A program made the position numbers and the translations under genes. This document shows positions 53,113 through 62,061 of a stretch of 64,000 nt of DNA, one piece after another. This DNA is from Brotonthovivens ammoniilytica. Its GTDB lineage: Bacteria > Bacillota > Clostridia > Lachnospirales > Lachnospiraceae. The notes beneath the pieces were generated by a model. The model saw only the letters and a list, made by a program, of their open reading frames with translations. It made no database searches and had not been told where the DNA came from. Location: the NCBI RefSeq assembly GCF_025566885.1, contig NZ_JAOQJQ010000003.1, positions 248,001 to 312,000 of the forward strand, given 5' to 3'. Each line of letters opens with the position of its first letter. The stretch's first letter is position 1.

Positions 53113-53549
53113 AAAGATTTTTTGCAAAATCCGTAAACATTTTTGCTGTAGCAGTACTGCTGATGGGATATAATATGGTGCTTCAGGCCCGGCATCAGCA
53201 GGAAGAGATAGAACGTCTGGAAGCAGAATTAAAGTCGGGAGAACTCTCACATTCAGACGGCAGTGGAAAAGAAACGGGAGCTTATGCCGACGGGACATGG
53301 GAAGGTCAGGCAGACGGGTTTGGAGGTATTATAAAGGTTTCCGTGCTGGTGGAGGATGGAAATATAAAAGAGGTGAAGATTCTTTCAGCGGATGGGGAGG
53401 ACGGAGCATATCTTAAGATGGCTCAGGAAATTACCGGGGATATTATAGAGGAGCAGTCCACGGATGTGGATGTGGTCAGTGGTGCCACCTTTAGCTCCAA
53501 CGGAATTAAAAATGCCGTAAAGCAGGCATTGGATAAGGCGGTTTCGTAG
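53109..53549 (+). CDS. Single-domain FMN-binding membrane protein
   Basis: The 146-residue protein has an N-terminal transmembrane anchor (about 7-22, NIFAVAVLLMGYNMVL), a short coiled linker and one FMN-binding domain (about 55-145) with the flavinylation motif DVVSGATFS. It resembles the RnfG/NqrC FMN domain but is much shorter. It is coupled to the polyferredoxin gene one base downstream, which may feed it electrons. Confidence 0.88.
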   Translation: MKRFFAKSVNIFAVAVLLMGYNMVLQARHQQEEIERLEAELKSGELSHSDGSGKETGAYADGTWEGQADGFGGIIKVSVLVEDGNIKEVKILSADGEDGAYLKMAQEITGDIIEEQSTDVDVVSGATFSSNGIKNAVKQALDKAVS

Positions 53550-53550
53550 T

Positions 53551-54393
53551 ATGCAGTTTAAAAAGAGAAAAAAAGCCGGAAAATATGTCAGAGCAGTTAT
53601 ACAGCTGATATTTTTTCTTCTGATGCCATCAGCATTTACAACAGCTTTTGCAGGTGTTAAGTATATTTTTACCCAAATCGGACAGGAGACACAGTTAGAG
53701 ATGACAGCATTTGTCACGGTTCTGCTTGTGCTTGGCATTTATACCATTGTATTTGGCCGTTTTTTCTGCGGATTTGCCTGCGCCTTTGGAAGTCTTTCGG
53801 ATGCTGTCAGGGCTTTTTATGTGTGGATTTGTAAAAAAATGAAAAAAAAGCCCGTTACGATAGGGGATTCTGTAACAATAAAATTAAAATATTTAAAGTA
53901 TGTGGTGCTTGCCGCTGTTGTGCTGCTTTGCTTCCTGGGATTGTATGGAAAGCTGCAGGGGACAAGTCCCTGGGATGTATTTTCCATGCTTCATGCAGGG
54001 AACTTAAGGCTGCAGAAGTATCTGGCAGGGGCTGTGATACTGATTTTAATTGTAATAGGAATGTGTGTGCGGGAACGGTTTTTCTGTCTGTTTTTGTGCC
54101 CTATGGGAGCAGTCTTTGCTCTGCTGCCGGTTCTGCCGTTTTTCACTTTCAGGAGAAACCGGGAGAAGTGTCTGAAAGGGTGCCGGGCTTGTACCCGGCA
54201 GTGCCCGGCAGCGCTTAATCTTCCGGATGATAAAAATCCCGGAGTGTCCGGGGATTGTTTTCAATGCCAGAAATGCGCTGATATCTGCCCGGGAGGAAAT
54301 ATTCACTGCAGCGGTATGGCGGGAAATGAGATTCCGGTAACCATTGTAAAAGCAGCAGTGCTGTTTGGTATCTTGTTCTGGTTAGGAGTATAA
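53551..54393 (+). CDS. NapH/YccM-like polyferredoxin membrane protein
   Basis: 280 residues with about five transmembrane segments and a 4Fe-4S ferredoxin domain at about 205-250 (CLKGCRACTRQCP and CFQCQKCADICP). Cys pairs near the second helix, FGRFFCGFACAFG, and in RFFCLFLCPMGAVF are the usual NapH-family motifs. It most likely passes electrons from the cytosol or quinone pool to the outer FMN proteins encoded beside it. Confidence 0.88.
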   Translation: MQFKKRKKAGKYVRAVIQLIFFLLMPSAFTTAFAGVKYIFTQIGQETQLEMTAFVTVLLVLGIYTIVFGRFFCGFACAFGSLSDAVRAFYVWICKKMKKKPVTIGDSVTIKLKYLKYVVLAAVVLLCFLGLYGKLQGTSPWDVFSMLHAGNLRLQKYLAGAVILILIVIGMCVRERFFCLFLCPMGAVFALLPVLPFFTFRRNREKCLKGCRACTRQCPAALNLPDDKNPGVSGDCFQCQKCADICPGGNIHCSGMAGNEIPVTIVKAAVLFGILFWLGV

Positions 54394-54394
54394 A

Positions 54395-54766
54395 ATGAGG
54401 AAAAAAGATCTGATTCTGCTTGGAGGGATTCTGTTATTGGCAGCAGCACTGTTTTTGTGCCTGGGTATGGGCAGGAAAAAAGAGGGAAGTATTGTGAAGA
54501 TTACCATTAAAGGAGCGGTCTATGGGACGTATTCTCTGGATGAAGACCAGGAAATTAAAGTAAAAGGCAGCCAGGGAACCAATGTTGTTTGTATAAAGGA
54601 TGGGAAGGTTTTCATGAAAGAAGCGGATTGTCCGGACCAGTACTGTGTGGAGCACAATGCAATCAACAATAAAACAGATACGATTGTCTGCCTCCCCCAC
54701 CGGCTGGTGGTGGAAGTGTCAGATGACAGCCAGGCCCAGGAAGATATTGATGTAACTGTTAGGTAG
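54395..54766 (+). CDS. NusG domain II-containing membrane protein
   Basis: This 123-residue protein has an N-terminal helix (about 7-25) and a NusG-II beta domain (about 35-115) with KEADCPDQYCVEHNAINNKTDTIVCLPHRL. Three cysteines and two histidines in that stretch could form a disulfide or bind metal. NusG-II proteins are regularly encoded with ApbE, FMN-binding and Gx-transporter genes in Firmicutes; their function is unknown. Confidence 0.85.
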   Translation: MRKKDLILLGGILLLAAALFLCLGMGRKKEGSIVKITIKGAVYGTYSLDEDQEIKVKGSQGTNVVCIKDGKVFMKEADCPDQYCVEHNAINNKTDTIVCLPHRLVVEVSDDSQAQEDIDVTVR

Positions 54767-54779
54767 AAGGGAGAACGAA

Positions 54780-55286
54780 ATGACGAAAAAAATAGCGCTG
54801 CTTTCTATGTTAGTGGCACTTGCTCTTGTATGCAGCTACGTGGAAGTACTGGTCCCTATACAGGTGGGGCTTCCCGGAATGAAACTGGGGCTTGCGAATC
54901 TGGTAATTGTAACAGGGCTTTATTTTTTAAATGCCAGAGAAATATTGGCAGTGTCCATTGTCAGAATTATGCTTTCTGCGTTTATGTTTGGAAATGGTAT
55001 GTCGCTGATTTACAGTCTGGCAGGAGGCGTTTTAAGTCTGGCGCTTATGCTTTTGCTGAAAAAGAACAAAGGATTTTCTATTGTGGGCATCAGTATTGCC
55101 GGTGGTGTCTTCCATAATGTGGGCCAGCTTTTGATTGCGCTGGTGATCGTGGATAATATAAACCTTGTTTTCTATTTTCCTGTATTGATGGTGGCAGGAG
55201 CTCTCACAGGTACTGTTATTGGTATTGTAAGTAAAAAGATATTGGAGGCCCTGAAAAAAGGGGTGCTGAATCATACTGTTCATTAG
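54780..55286 (+). CDS. Gx transporter family protein
   Basis: The 168-residue integral membrane protein has about five helices and the family's glycine-rich start VPIQVGLPGMKLGLANLVIVTGLYFL. Members are often annotated as heptaprenyl diphosphate synthase component I or ECF-S-like proteins. In this context it completes the conserved ApbE/FMN-binding/NusG-II/Gx set. A substrate such as a flavin or quinone precursor is plausible but not shown. Its stop codon overlaps a GTTAG palindrome. Confidence 0.85.
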   Translation: MTKKIALLSMLVALALVCSYVEVLVPIQVGLPGMKLGLANLVIVTGLYFLNAREILAVSIVRIMLSAFMFGNGMSLIYSLAGGVLSLALMLLLKKNKGFSIVGISIAGGVFHNVGQLLIALVIVDNINLVFYFPVLMVAGALTGTVIGIVSKKILEALKKGVLNHTVH

Positions 55287-55309
55287 TTAGTTAAAACTAA
55301 CTTTATGAT
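55286..55309 (+). promoter_or_regulatory. GTTAG-N6-CTAAC operator before the wall-anchored FMN protein
   Basis: GTTAGTTAAAACTAAC (55286-55301) has 7-bp arms and a possible -10 TATGAT at 55304-55309. It lies 130 bases before the next start codon and is the third copy of this motif in the window. Confidence 0.6.
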
Positions 55310-55430
55310 AAAATATTTCAATTTCTCAAATGTTTGGGAAACCCGCAGATGCGGAGAACAGGTAAAGGAGGAAGTGTTGAAAAAAGCTGATAAACAAAAA
55401 AAGAGGTTTTAGATATGAAAGGAGAATGAT

Positions 55431-58400
55431 ATGAAATTAAAAAAACTGCTATCAGCAGGATTGTCTCTTTCCATTGTTATGGGAATGGTACCGGTTACCT
55501 CCCTGGCGGCAGAGACAGCAGAGTATAAGGATGGAACCTATGGAGCAACAGCAACGGTAGAGCCGGATGAAGATGAGGATTTTGATGCATATGACATAAA
55601 GGTTAATGTAACAATTACGGGCGGTAAAGTTACGGCAGTAGAATATGCAGATACAGATAAAATTCCGCAGGACAGTGTTACTTATGCAGATAAAGCCATG
55701 AAAGGAACGAAAAGTAAAGCAGGTGTTGCAGAGCAGATTATCATAAATAACAGCGCTGATAATATTGATGTGGTTTCAAGTGCAACCTGCAGTTCCGATG
55801 CGATTCAGTCAGCAGTTAAAAAGGCGCTGGAGGAAGCAGGGGCAGCAGCTTCAGAACCGGAGAAAAAGGATATTTATGTATTAATGAATATTCCTTATGA
55901 TGAGTTTTATCAGGCAGATGTCAATAACAGTATTCCTGTAGATGCAATGAGTTCTGCCACAAAAAATAAAACAAGAACATCAACACTGGCAGGGGGCTCC
56001 TACCATATAAACAGTGATGGCAGTGATATTACAGGTATTACATTTCCTGTTAAGGTAAGCAGTCTGGATGAGCTGAAAAAATATACACAGATTACAGACA
56101 GCAGTTCTGTAGATATTACAGTTACCAACCGGGGACAGACAACGACCACAACTTATACTGGCAAAGATGCATTGTTTGAAAGCGGCAGCTATTCTTATTA
56201 TGTATTAAATGAGACTCCTTCTTATTACAAAGAACTGACTGTAGGAGAGAACGGAACGCTTTCATTTGGAAAAACGATAGGGACAGAGCAGCAGGTATCC
56301 GGAGCTGGAGCGGCTCTTTTAACGGATACTACTTATGGAGACTATCAGTTAAATATGACAGGGCTAAGCAAGATTATTGACAGTAATGATCCTATTTATG
56401 GTGTTATTATTACTACAACAGACGGCAGCAGCTATGGTCTGCGTCATCTGGAAAATATCTGGCTTGGAACAGAGCTTGCTTGGTGCACAGGATATACGGA
56501 TAAAGTTCACAACTGCCCCACCTCATCTGAGCACTATAAATCAATGATGGGCAAAACAATTGACAAAGTTACTTATTACACCAGCGACGGTATTTATGTG
56601 GCAGATATTGCAGATATTTATGTACCTGAGAAATTCAGCGGTTCTGTTACGGTTGCAGATGCTGCGCTGAATGCCGGAAAAACATCCGTAGTTATGAATG
56701 ATATTCCCGGGGATTTTCAGGCGGAATACAGTGTAGAGGGGCTGGAAGCACAGGTGTCAGATGGTGTGCTGACATTTTCTGGGGATGCAGAACCGGGTAC
56801 CTATATCCTGACAGTAAAAGATAAAAGTGGAAAATATGCTGATCTGAAAGTTGATTTTACATTGACAACCGATAAGATTCCGGCAGCTTTTGATCAGGAG
56901 AAAAAAGCATTGACCGCAGCAGAGGGAAGCAGTGCGGATGATTTGTCCAATTATGTGGGCAATATCGTTTCTGTTTCTGTAAACGGAAAAGCTTATTCCG
57001 CCAGCGGACGGGGAGCTGTACAAATTATTAATGATGACGGAACACTGAATCTGGAAGCTGCTTCTGGCGGGAGTGCAGTGTTTGGCGATGCCGGCACTTA
57101 TAAAATTGAAGTAACTGCAACCGGATATACAAAACCGCTGGAGTTTAATTATACACTGTCATATAAATATGTGTATGCGGCATTGAGCTGGGCGGAATAC
57201 TGGGAAGCTGAAAATGTATACCTTGCCCCAGACAGCACAATGACCTCTGCATCTGATGAGGTGGATGAAAGAGGGGAAGCTGATAAAGGTGCGTTTGATG
57301 TGGTTTCCAGAGCTACAACGAATCACGGACTGCACAGAGGAAGCTTTCAGAGTGATACCATCATTTATGATACAGATGGGAAAAGCTATGAGATATCTTA
57401 CTGGAAAGATAAAAACACAATTGTTCTTGCAGACGGAAGTGAGATTGGATTTGATAAGGGCACCATTACTGCTGCAGATGGAAAAACAGCAGTCATGGAT
57501 CATTACGAGGTAAAAGGTCTGAAATATGTTCCGGTAGCGGTAAAAGAAACAGATTATGCTGCCTTTTGTGAAAAATATCATGTAGTAGAAAATGGCGATA
57601 TGCTCTATGGCGGTTATGAAGAAGTTAATTTAAAGAGCTACTCCGTTGAGGCAGAGGTGAGTGATACTACCAATGGACTGAAAACGGTATCTAAAAATGA
57701 GGATGGAAGCTTTTCCTTCTCAGCACGCAAAAATGGCAGTCAATCAGGTATTTCATCCACAGAGCAGAAAAAAGTAAATGCGGATCAGCTGGAGGTTACT
57801 GTAAAAGAAGCTGACGGAGCTTATGGCGAATTTTTAAGGGTAGATCTTACCGGAGAAGCGTATGGAGATCTGGGATCAAATCTTCAGGCAGTGAAATGGA
57901 CCTATTATGGAAGTGATGATTCTTACAGCACACCCCTTGTATCATACGGAACCAAATTTGCAGCAGATAACTGGATGCATAAATCAAATGGTATTCAGCT
58001 GGGGCTGACAGATTCTCTGCGGTGCCAGCTGCCGGAAGGAACAGATGGAACCGGTTACTGGGCGTTAACGGTATATGCAATGGGATATGAGGATTATACC
58101 TTCCAGATTAAAGTTACAGATGACAATATTGTAAAAGCAGATGAAGAGCAGGTTGACATAACAGAACTTCAAAACGTTATCGGCCAGGCAGAAGCATTGA
58201 AGGAAGCGGATTATACTGCTGAAAGCTGGGCTAATATGCAGACAGAATTACAGGAAGCAAAAGATGCTCTGGCAGCTCCAAACAGCCAGGCCATTGTAAA
58301 CGAAGCAATCGCTCACCTGCAGGAGGCAATTGCCGCTCTTGTGAAAGTGGATACGGAAAACCCGGGAGGGGACGATCAGCAGAATCCTGAAACACCGGGA

Positions 58401-58691
58401 GGAGATGACCAGCAGAATCCTGAAACACCTGATGGAGATGATCAGAAAGATCCTGTGGTACCCGGAGATCAAAATCAGACACCTGGAACAAATACACAAA
58501 ATCCAAATGGCAGCGGAATGAATCAGGTAAATACAAATGGAAATGCTGATAAAACTGATACAGAGGATGAGAATATTGTGAAAACCGGAGATAGTACAAA
58601 TGCAGTGATTCCTTTTGCGGCTGCAATGCTGGCACTGGCATCTGCGGCAGGTGTCGGGGTATATGGAAAAAGAAAGAAAACGGAAGAGTAA
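55431..58691 (+). CDS. Wall-anchored FMN-binding/Tp47-like protein
   Basis: A 1086-residue surface protein. After a signal peptide (about 1-27) come an FMN-binding domain (about 30-143, flavinylation-like motif DVVSSATCSS), a Tp47-like region (about 150-430, LMNIPYDEFYQAD, VDAMSSATKNKTRT, AGGSYHINSDGSDI), Ig-like modules, and a second Tp47-like block with DVVSRATTNHGLHRGSF. A FIVAR-type helical domain follows (about 905-975), then a Gly/Asp/Pro/Gln linker with three near-identical units and a sortase-like signal VKTGD plus helix and KRKKTEE tail. Next to the apbE operon and its operator, it is probably the outermost electron carrier or a ligand-binding partner. Confidence 0.8.
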   Translation: MKLKKLLSAGLSLSIVMGMVPVTSLAAETAEYKDGTYGATATVEPDEDEDFDAYDIKVNVTITGGKVTAVEYADTDKIPQDSVTYADKAMKGTKSKAGVAEQIIINNSADNIDVVSSATCSSDAIQSAVKKALEEAGAAASEPEKKDIYVLMNIPYDEFYQADVNNSIPVDAMSSATKNKTRTSTLAGGSYHINSDGSDITGITFPVKVSSLDELKKYTQITDSSSVDITVTNRGQTTTTTYTGKDALFESGSYSYYVLNETPSYYKELTVGENGTLSFGKTIGTEQQVSGAGAALLTDTTYGDYQLNMTGLSKIIDSNDPIYGVIITTTDGSSYGLRHLENIWLGTELAWCTGYTDKVHNCPTSSEHYKSMMGKTIDKVTYYTSDGIYVADIADIYVPEKFSGSVTVADAALNAGKTSVVMNDIPGDFQAEYSVEGLEAQVSDGVLTFSGDAEPGTYILTVKDKSGKYADLKVDFTLTTDKIPAAFDQEKKALTAAEGSSADDLSNYVGNIVSVSVNGKAYSASGRGAVQIINDDGTLNLEAASGGSAVFGDAGTYKIEVTATGYTKPLEFNYTLSYKYVYAALSWAEYWEAENVYLAPDSTMTSASDEVDERGEADKGAFDVVSRATTNHGLHRGSFQSDTIIYDTDGKSYEISYWKDKNTIVLADGSEIGFDKGTITAADGKTAVMDHYEVKGLKYVPVAVKETDYAAFCEKYHVVENGDMLYGGYEEVNLKSYSVEAEVSDTTNGLKTVSKNEDGSFSFSARKNGSQSGISSTEQKKVNADQLEVTVKEADGAYGEFLRVDLTGEAYGDLGSNLQAVKWTYYGSDDSYSTPLVSYGTKFAADNWMHKSNGIQLGLTDSLRCQLPEGTDGTGYWALTVYAMGYEDYTFQIKVTDDNIVKADEEQVDITELQNVIGQAEALKEADYTAESWANMQTELQEAKDALAAPNSQAIVNEAIAHLQEAIAALVKVDTENPGGDDQQNPETPGGDDQQNPETPDGDDQKDPVVPGDQNQTPGTNTQNPNGSGMNQVNTNGNADKTDTEDENIVKTGDSTNAVIPFAAAMLALASAAGVGVYGKRKKTEE

Positions 58692-58699
58692 ATAAAAGA

Positions 58700-59196
58700 G
58701 GATTTCTTAGGGGTGTGGCTGGCGCCGAATATAGCCGCAGACCCTAAGCGCCAAGCGGCACCTTAGAAATCCAAAAGGATTTCCTCGGTTTGTGGCTGGC
58801 GCCGAATATAGCCGCAGACCCTAAGCGCCAAGCGGCACCTCGAAAATCCAAAAGGATTTCCTCGGTTTGTGGCTGGCGCCGAATATAGCCGCAAAATACC
58901 CAGGCTCCAAGCGGCACCTCGAAAATCCAAAAGGATTTCCTCGGTTCGTGGCTGGCGCCGAATATAGCAAAATACCCAAGCGCCAAGCGGCACCTTAAAA
59001 ATCCAAAAGGATTTCCTCGGTTCGTGGCTGGTGCCGAATATAGCCGCAGACCCTAAGCGCCAAGCGGCACCTCGAAAATCCAAAAGGATTTCCTGGGTTT
59101 GTGGCTGGCGCCGAATATAGCCGCAAAATACCCAAGCTCCAAGCCGCACCTCGAAAATCCAAGAGGATTTCCTCGGTTCGTGGCTGGCGCCACATA
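58700..59196 (+). repeat. Tandem minisatellite with about 77-bp period
   Basis: Six full units and part of a seventh, each running GGATTTCCTCGGTT, GTGGCTGGCGCCGAATATAG, then CCAAGCGGCACC and AAATCCAAAA. Two internal variants alternate (GCAGACCCTAAGCGCC or GCAAAATACCCAAGCTCC). There are no unique spacers, so this is not a CRISPR array. Frames on the minus strand are repeat artefacts. The 566-base interval 58692-59257 holds only this and the following hairpin. Confidence 0.85.
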
Positions 59197-59202
59197 TAGC
59201 AA

Positions 59203-59254
59203 AATAATAGACCGTAAAACGATATGCAAGCACATTGTTTTACGGTCTATTATT
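59203..59254. terminator. Perfect 18-bp hairpin after pncB
   Basis: AATAATAGACCGTAAAAC pairs perfectly with GTTTTACGGTCTATTATT, with a 16-base loop. It sits at the axis between the minisatellite and the inverted repeat-derived end of pncB and can terminate from either side. Confidence 0.65.
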
Positions 59255-59257
59255 TCA

Positions 59258-60763
59258 CTATACGCGGCTTGGAGCCTGGGAATATTTCGCTTCGCTGAGT
59301 TCGTTGAAGACTTTGTTTTTCAGGTGATAGAGTTTATCTGACAGATCTACATAGATTTCAGCGGGGTTTACGAATCGCATATTTTCGTTCCACAGGGTGT
59401 CTTTTTCTTTTGTGCAGTATTCCTGAATTTCCATAACACTTGGAGAGGTGTAAATGCATTTTCCTTTATCGAAGATTGGAATTAGAAGTTCTCTCATGGT
59501 ATATGTTCCGCCGGTCAGGAGTGTTCGTTTCCATGTGGCGTTGGGATCAAAGAGGAGGAGGTCTTCTTCTGAATTAAACACTTCTTCTTCCAGGCAGATT
59601 AGATCTGCTCTGATTTTTTTGCTTTCTTTATCATAAATCCGATAAACTGTTTTATTTCCGGGGTTTGTAACCTTTTCTGTGTTTTCTGACAGCTTGATTT
59701 TGGGGATAAAGTTTCCGTTTTTATCCTGAATAGCGGCCAGTTTATAGACGCCTCCGAAGGCAGGACAGTCTCTAGAAGTAATCAGACTGGTTCCCACACC
59801 CCAGGATGTAATCTTTGCCCCCTGTATTTTCAGGGATTCAATCAGGTATTCGTCAAGATCGTTGGAAGCGGAGATAACAGCGTCTTCAAATCCTGCTTCG
59901 TCCAGCATCCTGCGGACTTTTTTGGAAAGATAGGCCAGATCTCCGCTGTCTAAGCGGACACCATAATTTTTCAGTTCAATGCCTGCTGCTTTCATCTCCT
60001 GAAAGATACGAATGGCATTGGGAACGCCGGATTTTAAGGTGTCATAGGTGTCGATCAGAAGAATGCAGGCTGTGGGATAAAGTTTGGCATAGGTTTTAAA
60101 GGCGGTATATTCATCCGGAAAACTCATAATCCAGCTGTGGGCGTGGGTGCCTTTTACCGGAATATCAAAAAGCTGGCCGGCTAGAACGTTTGACGTGCCG
60201 CAGCATCCGCCGATGACTGCTGCCCGGGCGCCGTAAATGCCGGAGTCGGGTCCTTGTGCCCGGCGCAGACCAAATTCCATAACACCATCGTTTTGCGCAG
60301 CATAACAGACTCTGGAAGCTTTTGTGGCAATAAGACTTTGATGATTTATAATATTTAAAACGGCGGTTTCAAGGAGCTGGGCTTCCATAATAGGCGCTAC
60401 AATTTTTACAATTGGTTCTCTCGGGAAGATTACTGTTCCTTCTGGTACAGCATAGATGCTTCCAGAGAAACGGAAATTGCTGAGATACTTTAAAAATTCC
60501 TCCTGAAAAATATTGAGGCTTCTCAGGTAGCGGATATCATCCGGTGTAAACTGCAATGTTTTTACATAGTCAATAACCTGCTCTAGCCCGGCGGCAACAG
60601 CATAGCCGCCTCCAGAAGGTGTTTCCCGGTAGAAGGTGTCAAATACAACAATATCCTGATTTCCGGTTTCAAAATATCCCTGCATCATTGTGATTTCATA
60701 GAGATCAGTCAATAATGTCAAATTTTGTGTTCTCATTCTATTTTCACATGCTTGCGTTCGCAT
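59258..60763 (-). CDS. pncB: Nicotinate phosphoribosyltransferase
   Basis: The 501-residue enzyme makes nicotinate mononucleotide from nicotinate and PRPP in NAD salvage. Recognisable parts are LTDLYEITMMQGYF at the start, MEFGLRRAQGPDSG, the catalytic-His region GTHAHSWIMSF, YGVRLDSGDLAYLSKK and SWGVGTSL. ATG 60763 is chosen because GAGAGGAGC lies just upstream; the in-frame ATG nine codons later lacks one. The last residues (SEAKYSQAPSRV) are encoded by an inverted copy of the minisatellite sequence next door, so the natural C-terminus has been replaced or extended. Confidence 0.92.
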   Translation of the reverse strand: MRTQACENRMRTQNLTLLTDLYEITMMQGYFETGNQDIVVFDTFYRETPSGGGYAVAAGLEQVIDYVKTLQFTPDDIRYLRSLNIFQEEFLKYLSNFRFSGSIYAVPEGTVIFPREPIVKIVAPIMEAQLLETAVLNIINHQSLIATKASRVCYAAQNDGVMEFGLRRAQGPDSGIYGARAAVIGGCCGTSNVLAGQLFDIPVKGTHAHSWIMSFPDEYTAFKTYAKLYPTACILLIDTYDTLKSGVPNAIRIFQEMKAAGIELKNYGVRLDSGDLAYLSKKVRRMLDEAGFEDAVISASNDLDEYLIESLKIQGAKITSWGVGTSLITSRDCPAFGGVYKLAAIQDKNGNFIPKIKLSENTEKVTNPGNKTVYRIYDKESKKIRADLICLEEEVFNSEEDLLLFDPNATWKRTLLTGGTYTMRELLIPIFDKGKCIYTSPSVMEIQEYCTKEKDTLWNENMRFVNPAEIYVDLSDKLYHLKNKVFNELSEAKYSQAPSRV

Positions 60764-60913
60764 GTGCTCCTCTCTTACTGAAAAAATGTATGATTTACAA
60801 TTATACTCTTTTTATTCAAAAGTACCAGCATTTTCTTATATTTTACTATTGTGGGAAGGGAGGAAGTTTGATATACTCTTGCTATAGTTTATTTATAAAT
60901 GGAGGTTACTACT

Positions 60914-61348
60914 ATGGATGAAAATAATAACTTCAACAATCAAGAACCAGAAAATAATAATGTGCAGCCTGCAATAGATCCGGTTTTTACAGATGCAGAC
61001 TATCATGACCCGGAGAATACAAATAACACAGTAAATAATTATGATACAAATACTAATTATAATAACGGTGGTGAAGGAAAGTCCGGTCCACAAGGATTTG
61101 CCATTGCATCATTAGTACTTGGAATTATCTCTATTGTATTATTCTGCGCAAGTATTAATATTGTAACAGGTATACTTTCAATTATATTTGGCGCTATTCA
61201 TCTGGTAAAAGGATATCAGGATAAAAGAGGTATGGCCCTTGCAGGACTGATACTTGGTATTATTTCTATTGTACTGTATATTATTCTTCTTGCCATTGGT
61301 GTAAGTGCACTTAACAGTGGTTTGTATAGTTACAGCACAATGTTCTAA
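60914..61348 (+). CDS. DUF4190 membrane protein
   Basis: 144 residues from ATG 60914, eight bases after GGAGG. The N-terminal ~60 residues are Asn-rich and disordered (NNNFNNQEPENNN, NNYDTNTNYNNGG). Two hydrophobic hairpin helices follow (about 64-100 and 110-140) with the repeated GLILGIISIVL-type motif of DUF4190 proteins. Function is unknown. A GCGGC/GCCGC hairpin near 61393-61415 may terminate it. Confidence 0.75.
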   Translation: MDENNNFNNQEPENNNVQPAIDPVFTDADYHDPENTNNTVNNYDTNTNYNNGGEGKSGPQGFAIASLVLGIISIVLFCASINIVTGILSIIFGAIHLVKGYQDKRGMALAGLILGIISIVLYIILLAIGVSALNSGLYSYSTMF

Positions 61349-61539
61349 CAATTATAAAAAGATTATTGCAGTAGAAAAATATGAATGTTTCGGGCGGCTC
61401 TAAGAGGGGGCCGCTTTGTGATTTCTCACAATGATTCATCCGGCATATGACGGAATAGTTGCTGATTTTTCTGATGAATCAGGCGATAATCAGTTGACAA
61501 AGTTCTGAAAGACTTTTATAATATTTTCGATCTATTAAT

Positions 61540-61790
61540 AAATGAAAAAAACGTTGAAGAAGACAGTAGATTATATATAGAAAGTAGCAGAGAGCCGGGG
61601 TGGTGAGAGCCGGTACAAGTATATTATAATTGAAGATCACTTCCGAGTTTCAGACTGAAATGTTTACAGAGTAGGTTCTGACGGGATTCCCCCGTTACCG
61701 GGAAACAGTATCCGGCAAAAGCCGCGTACTTCGAAACAGGTGGTTACGAATTTATTTTACTCTCGTCCTTTTTCGGACGGGAGTTTTTTT
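61540..61790 (+). ncRNA. Isoleucine T-box leader
   Basis: Stem I includes AGAGAGCCGGGGTGGTGAGA-GCCGG. The specifier region TGAAGATCACTTCCGAG presents ATC (61636-61638), an Ile codon. The T-box bulge sequence CAGGTGGTTACGAA is near 61738-61750, and a terminator ACTCTCGTCC/GGACGGGAGT with T7 is at 61759-61790. Uncharged tRNA-Ile would favour the antiterminator and allow ileS transcription. Confidence 0.88.
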
Positions 61791-61915
61791 ATACTTGGGA
61801 AATCTTATTTCCCAAGTATAAAAAATGCTCCGCAGGGATGCGCACAGGCGTGAAAAGGAAGAGAGCCGCAGGCGGCCACGCCCGGCGCGAGAATGTGCAA
61901 AAGCACATTCTTTTA
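61791..61915 (+). repeat. Structured repeat, family B, copy 1
   Basis: A 125-bp unit: ACTTGGGAAAT/ATTTCCCAAGT hairpin, TGCTCCGCAGGGATGCGCAC, GGCGTG pairing with CACGCC, and a final GAATGTGC-AAAA-GCACATTC hairpin with T-run. It shares GCTCCGC, GCCGCAGGCGG and the last hairpin with family A. Confidence 0.8.
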
Positions 61916-62040
61916 TATACCTGGGAAAATAAGTTTCCCAGGTATAAAAGCGCTCCGCAGGGATGCGCACAGGCGTGAAAAGGAAAAAAGCCGCAGGCGG
62001 CCACGCCCGGCGCGAGAATGTGCTAACGCACATTCTTTTA
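61916..62040 (+). repeat. Structured repeat, family B, copy 2
   Basis: The same 125-bp unit in tandem. Its first hairpin has changed to ACCTGGGAAA/TTTCCCAGGT and the last loop to TAAC, with all stems kept. It ends 21 bases before the ileS start, so its T-run could attenuate ileS a second time. Confidence 0.8.
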
Positions 62041-62061
62041 TAAACAGAAAGGAGATCTTGA

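Noticed and set aside
53109..53549. RnfG subunit of a complete Rnf complex
   Set aside because: No RnfA/B/C/D/E genes are present; the single FMN domain with apbE and polyferredoxin fits a stand-alone flavin system.
55431..58691. NEAT-type heme-binding surface protein
   Set aside because: No NEAT motif (YxxxY with SLTV-like strand) could be found; the Tp47-like and FMN-binding signatures explain the visible domains better.
58700..59235. CRISPR array or repeat-protein gene on the minus strand
   Set aside because: Units are contiguous with no unique spacers and no cas genes; the minus-strand frames have no ribosome sites and simply translate the repeat.
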